Assembly (NCBI RefSeq): GCF_013139515.1
Contig: NZ_WTAR01000040.1
Span: forward strand, 1-45,778
Source: Lutibacter sp.
GTDB taxonomy: Bacteria > Bacteroidota > Bacteroidia > Flavobacteriales > Flavobacteriaceae
Reading direction: 5' to 3'
Length of the DNA stretch: 45,778 bases
Positions 44,414 through 45,778 of the stretch are shown piece after piece. Positions within the stretch are counted from its first letter, which is position 1. Each line of letters begins with the position of its first letter. The translations under genes and the position numbers were made by a program. The notes below the pieces were generated by a model. It did no database searches and was not told where the DNA came from. It was given only the letters and a program-made list of their open reading frames with translations.

Positions 44414-44443
44414 CAAAGATCTGTACCTTTTAAAAGAAAGCAA
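44414..44443 (-). promoter_or_regulatory. ssrA promoter
   Basis: TTG (44443-44441) and GATCTTTG (44421-44414) on the minus strand are spaced by 19 bases, one base off the TAnnTTTG consensus, and end seven bases before the expected 5' end of the tmRNA at 44406. Confidence 0.6.
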
Positions 44444-44526
44444 ATTTAAACAAAATATGTCACATAGTTTATTTGTGAGTTCTTTTAATTCCTAATATAT
44501 TAGTGCAAAATTTATACCAGTTATTT

Positions 44527-45729
44527 ATGAAGATAGGAATTATTAGAGAACGTAAAAACCCACCAGATAGAAGAGTCGTATTATCTCCAAAAAAATGTAA
44601 AGATTTATTGAATGAATTTTCAGAGCTATCTATAAAGGTAGAAAGTTCTAAAGATAGATTTTTTACAGATGAAGATTACAAAAATGAAGGAATTGAGGTA
44701 GTTAGTAATGTTTCTGATTGTGATGTTTTATTAGGTGTAAAAGAAGTTCCTATCAACAGTTTAATTCCAAATAAAAAATACTTTTTTTTCTCACACACTA
44801 TAAAAAAACAATCTTATAATAGAGAACTGCTGAATGCAATTTTATTGAAAAACATTGAATTACATGATCACGAAACTATTACTAATAAAAATGAAGTTAG
44901 AGTTGTAGCTTTTGGAAGATATGCTGGTATTGTTGGTGCTTATAACGGTTTTAGAACTTACGGTTTAAAGTATAATATTTTCAATTTGCCAAAGGCAGAA
45001 GAGCTTCACGATCAATTAATGCTAATTCATGAATTGCAAAAATTAAAGCTTTCTGCAATAAAAGTAGTATTGACAGGGAAAGGGCGTGTGAGTAATGGAG
45101 CTAAAGAAATGTTAGACGGTATGGGAATGAAAGAAGTTTCAGTTGATGAATTTTTAACTCAAACTTTTACTGAAGCGGTGTATGTTCAAATAGATGTGCT
45201 AGACTATAACAAAAGAAAAGATGGACAAATAATTAATGAGTTTGATTTTTTTAAAAAACCTAAAGAATATAATGGTGATTTTATGCGTTTTGCCAAAGTG
45301 GCTGACATGTATATTGCTTGTCATTTTTACGGTGTTGGTTCTCCATATATTTTTACACGTGAAGATGCTAAGTCTGAAAGTTTTAATATAAAAGTTGTTG
45401 CTGATATTAGTTGTGATATTGATGGGCCAGTGGCTTCAACAATTAGACCTTCAACAATAGCTGAGCCTAATTATGGTTACAATCCAATAACTGAACAAGA
45501 AACAGATTTTAAGAACGAAAATGCAATAGCTGTAATGGCGGTTGACAATTTACCTTGTGAACTTCCTAAAGACGCTTCTGAAGGGTTTGGTGAAAGTTTT
45601 GCCAATCATGTAATTCCTTCATTTTTTAATAATGATGCAGAAGGTGTTTTGCATAGATCAAAAATGACAGAAAACGGAAAGTTAACTGAACGATATAGTT
45701 ATTTGCAAGATTTTGTTGATGGAAAATAA
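44527..45729 (+). CDS. NAD(P)-dependent oxidoreductase, saccharopine/alanine dehydrogenase-like
   Basis: 400 residues from the ATG at 44527 (MKIGIIRERK...). A GTG at 44503 would add eight residues of no family character. The N-terminal AlaDh/PNT-type domain shows IRERKNPPDRRVVLSP and HTIKKQ, then the nucleotide-binding half with KVVLTGKGRVSNGAKEMLDGMG and later DISCDIDGPVASTIRPSTI. This combination matches the lysine-forming saccharopine dehydrogenase (fungal LYS1) group more than classical alanine dehydrogenase. The real substrate in Bacteroidota is not known to me. It diverges from ssrA. The next gene starts inside its last codons (45719). Confidence 0.8.
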   Translation: MKIGIIRERKNPPDRRVVLSPKKCKDLLNEFSELSIKVESSKDRFFTDEDYKNEGIEVVSNVSDCDVLLGVKEVPINSLIPNKKYFFFSHTIKKQSYNRELLNAILLKNIELHDHETITNKNEVRVVAFGRYAGIVGAYNGFRTYGLKYNIFNLPKAEELHDQLMLIHELQKLKLSAIKVVLTGKGRVSNGAKEMLDGMGMKEVSVDEFLTQTFTEAVYVQIDVLDYNKRKDGQIINEFDFFKKPKEYNGDFMRFAKVADMYIACHFYGVGSPYIFTREDAKSESFNIKVVADISCDIDGPVASTIRPSTIAEPNYGYNPITEQETDFKNENAIAVMAVDNLPCELPKDASEGFGESFANHVIPSFFNNDAEGVLHRSKMTENGKLTERYSYLQDFVDGK

Positions 45730-45778
45730 CCAACAACATTTATTAGAAAAATTGGCAAATACTAAAATGCCTTACGGA
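45719..45778 (+). CDS. Start of a DUF3820-like small protein (cut by the window end)
   Basis: Twenty codons are visible, MENNQQHLLEKLANTKMPYG, starting inside the final codons of the oxidoreductase gene (ATG at 45719, 11 bases before the end of its stop). The ending KMPYG resembles the conserved opening (KMPFGKYKG) of DUF3820 proteins, small proteins of unknown function. The overlap implies translational coupling with the oxidoreductase. With so little sequence the family name is tentative. Confidence 0.55.
   Translation, partial: MENNQQHLLEKLANTKMPYG

Overview
The window comes from an AT-rich member of the Bacteroidota, almost certainly a marine-type flavobacterium. The indicators are a PorP/SprF protein beside a giant SprB-repeat adhesin with a type B type IX secretion (T9SS) tail, lipoproteins of the MKK...SCS type, promoters of the TTG-N19/20-TAnnTTTG form instead of -35/-10 boxes, a tmRNA without encoded CCA whose tag ends GEDNYALAA, and a tryptophan operon in the order G-D-C-F-B-A.

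Layout. 1-4950 (+): tail of trpG, then trpD, trpC, trpF, trpB and trpA, tightly spaced or overlapping except for one insertion, a 349-bp element between trpD and trpC. It carries a dead GIY-YIG nuclease gene between two inverted REP-like hairpins. 4955-14725 (-): a uracil-DNA-glycosylase-like gene, a PorP/SprF gene and a 2689-residue secreted adhesin containing five copies of a ~777-bp three-domain super-repeat. 14918-22799 (-): an exported amidohydrolase and an M28 peptidase (both lipoproteins), a plug-less outer-membrane barrel and a 1005-residue TPR protein. 23004-25900: ftsE followed by a family 2 glycosyltransferase, then a convergent family 4 glycosyltransferase and a small membrane protein. 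25967-26052 (-): a likely ~74-nt small RNA with its own promoter and terminator.

26147-33910 (-) is a four-gene peptidoglycan-recycling operon, murQ-anmK-dehydrogenase-GH3/serine hydrolase. MurQ releases D-lactate, and the third gene looks like a D-lactate/2-hydroxyacid dehydrogenase, so the operon appears to handle both halves of N-acetylmuramic acid.

34101-40186 is the accessory-looking part: an SGNH hydrolase, a stretch of gene debris (receiver-domain fragment, truncated P-loop gene, gene-poor DNA), and a compact operon encoding a double AAA+ (CbxX/CfqX-type) ATPase with two duplicated beta-rich N-terminal domains, a five-helix membrane protein and a membrane-anchored small beta-rich protein. 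A membrane-anchored protein of unknown function diverges from it. This island is the best candidate here for an undescribed system. It could be a membrane-targeted defence or stress module, but that is inference only.

40641-45778: an exported Tricorn-like protease, a strong bidirectional terminator, the tmRNA gene (-), a saccharopine/alanine-dehydrogenase-like oxidoreductase, and the first 20 codons of a DUF3820-like gene.
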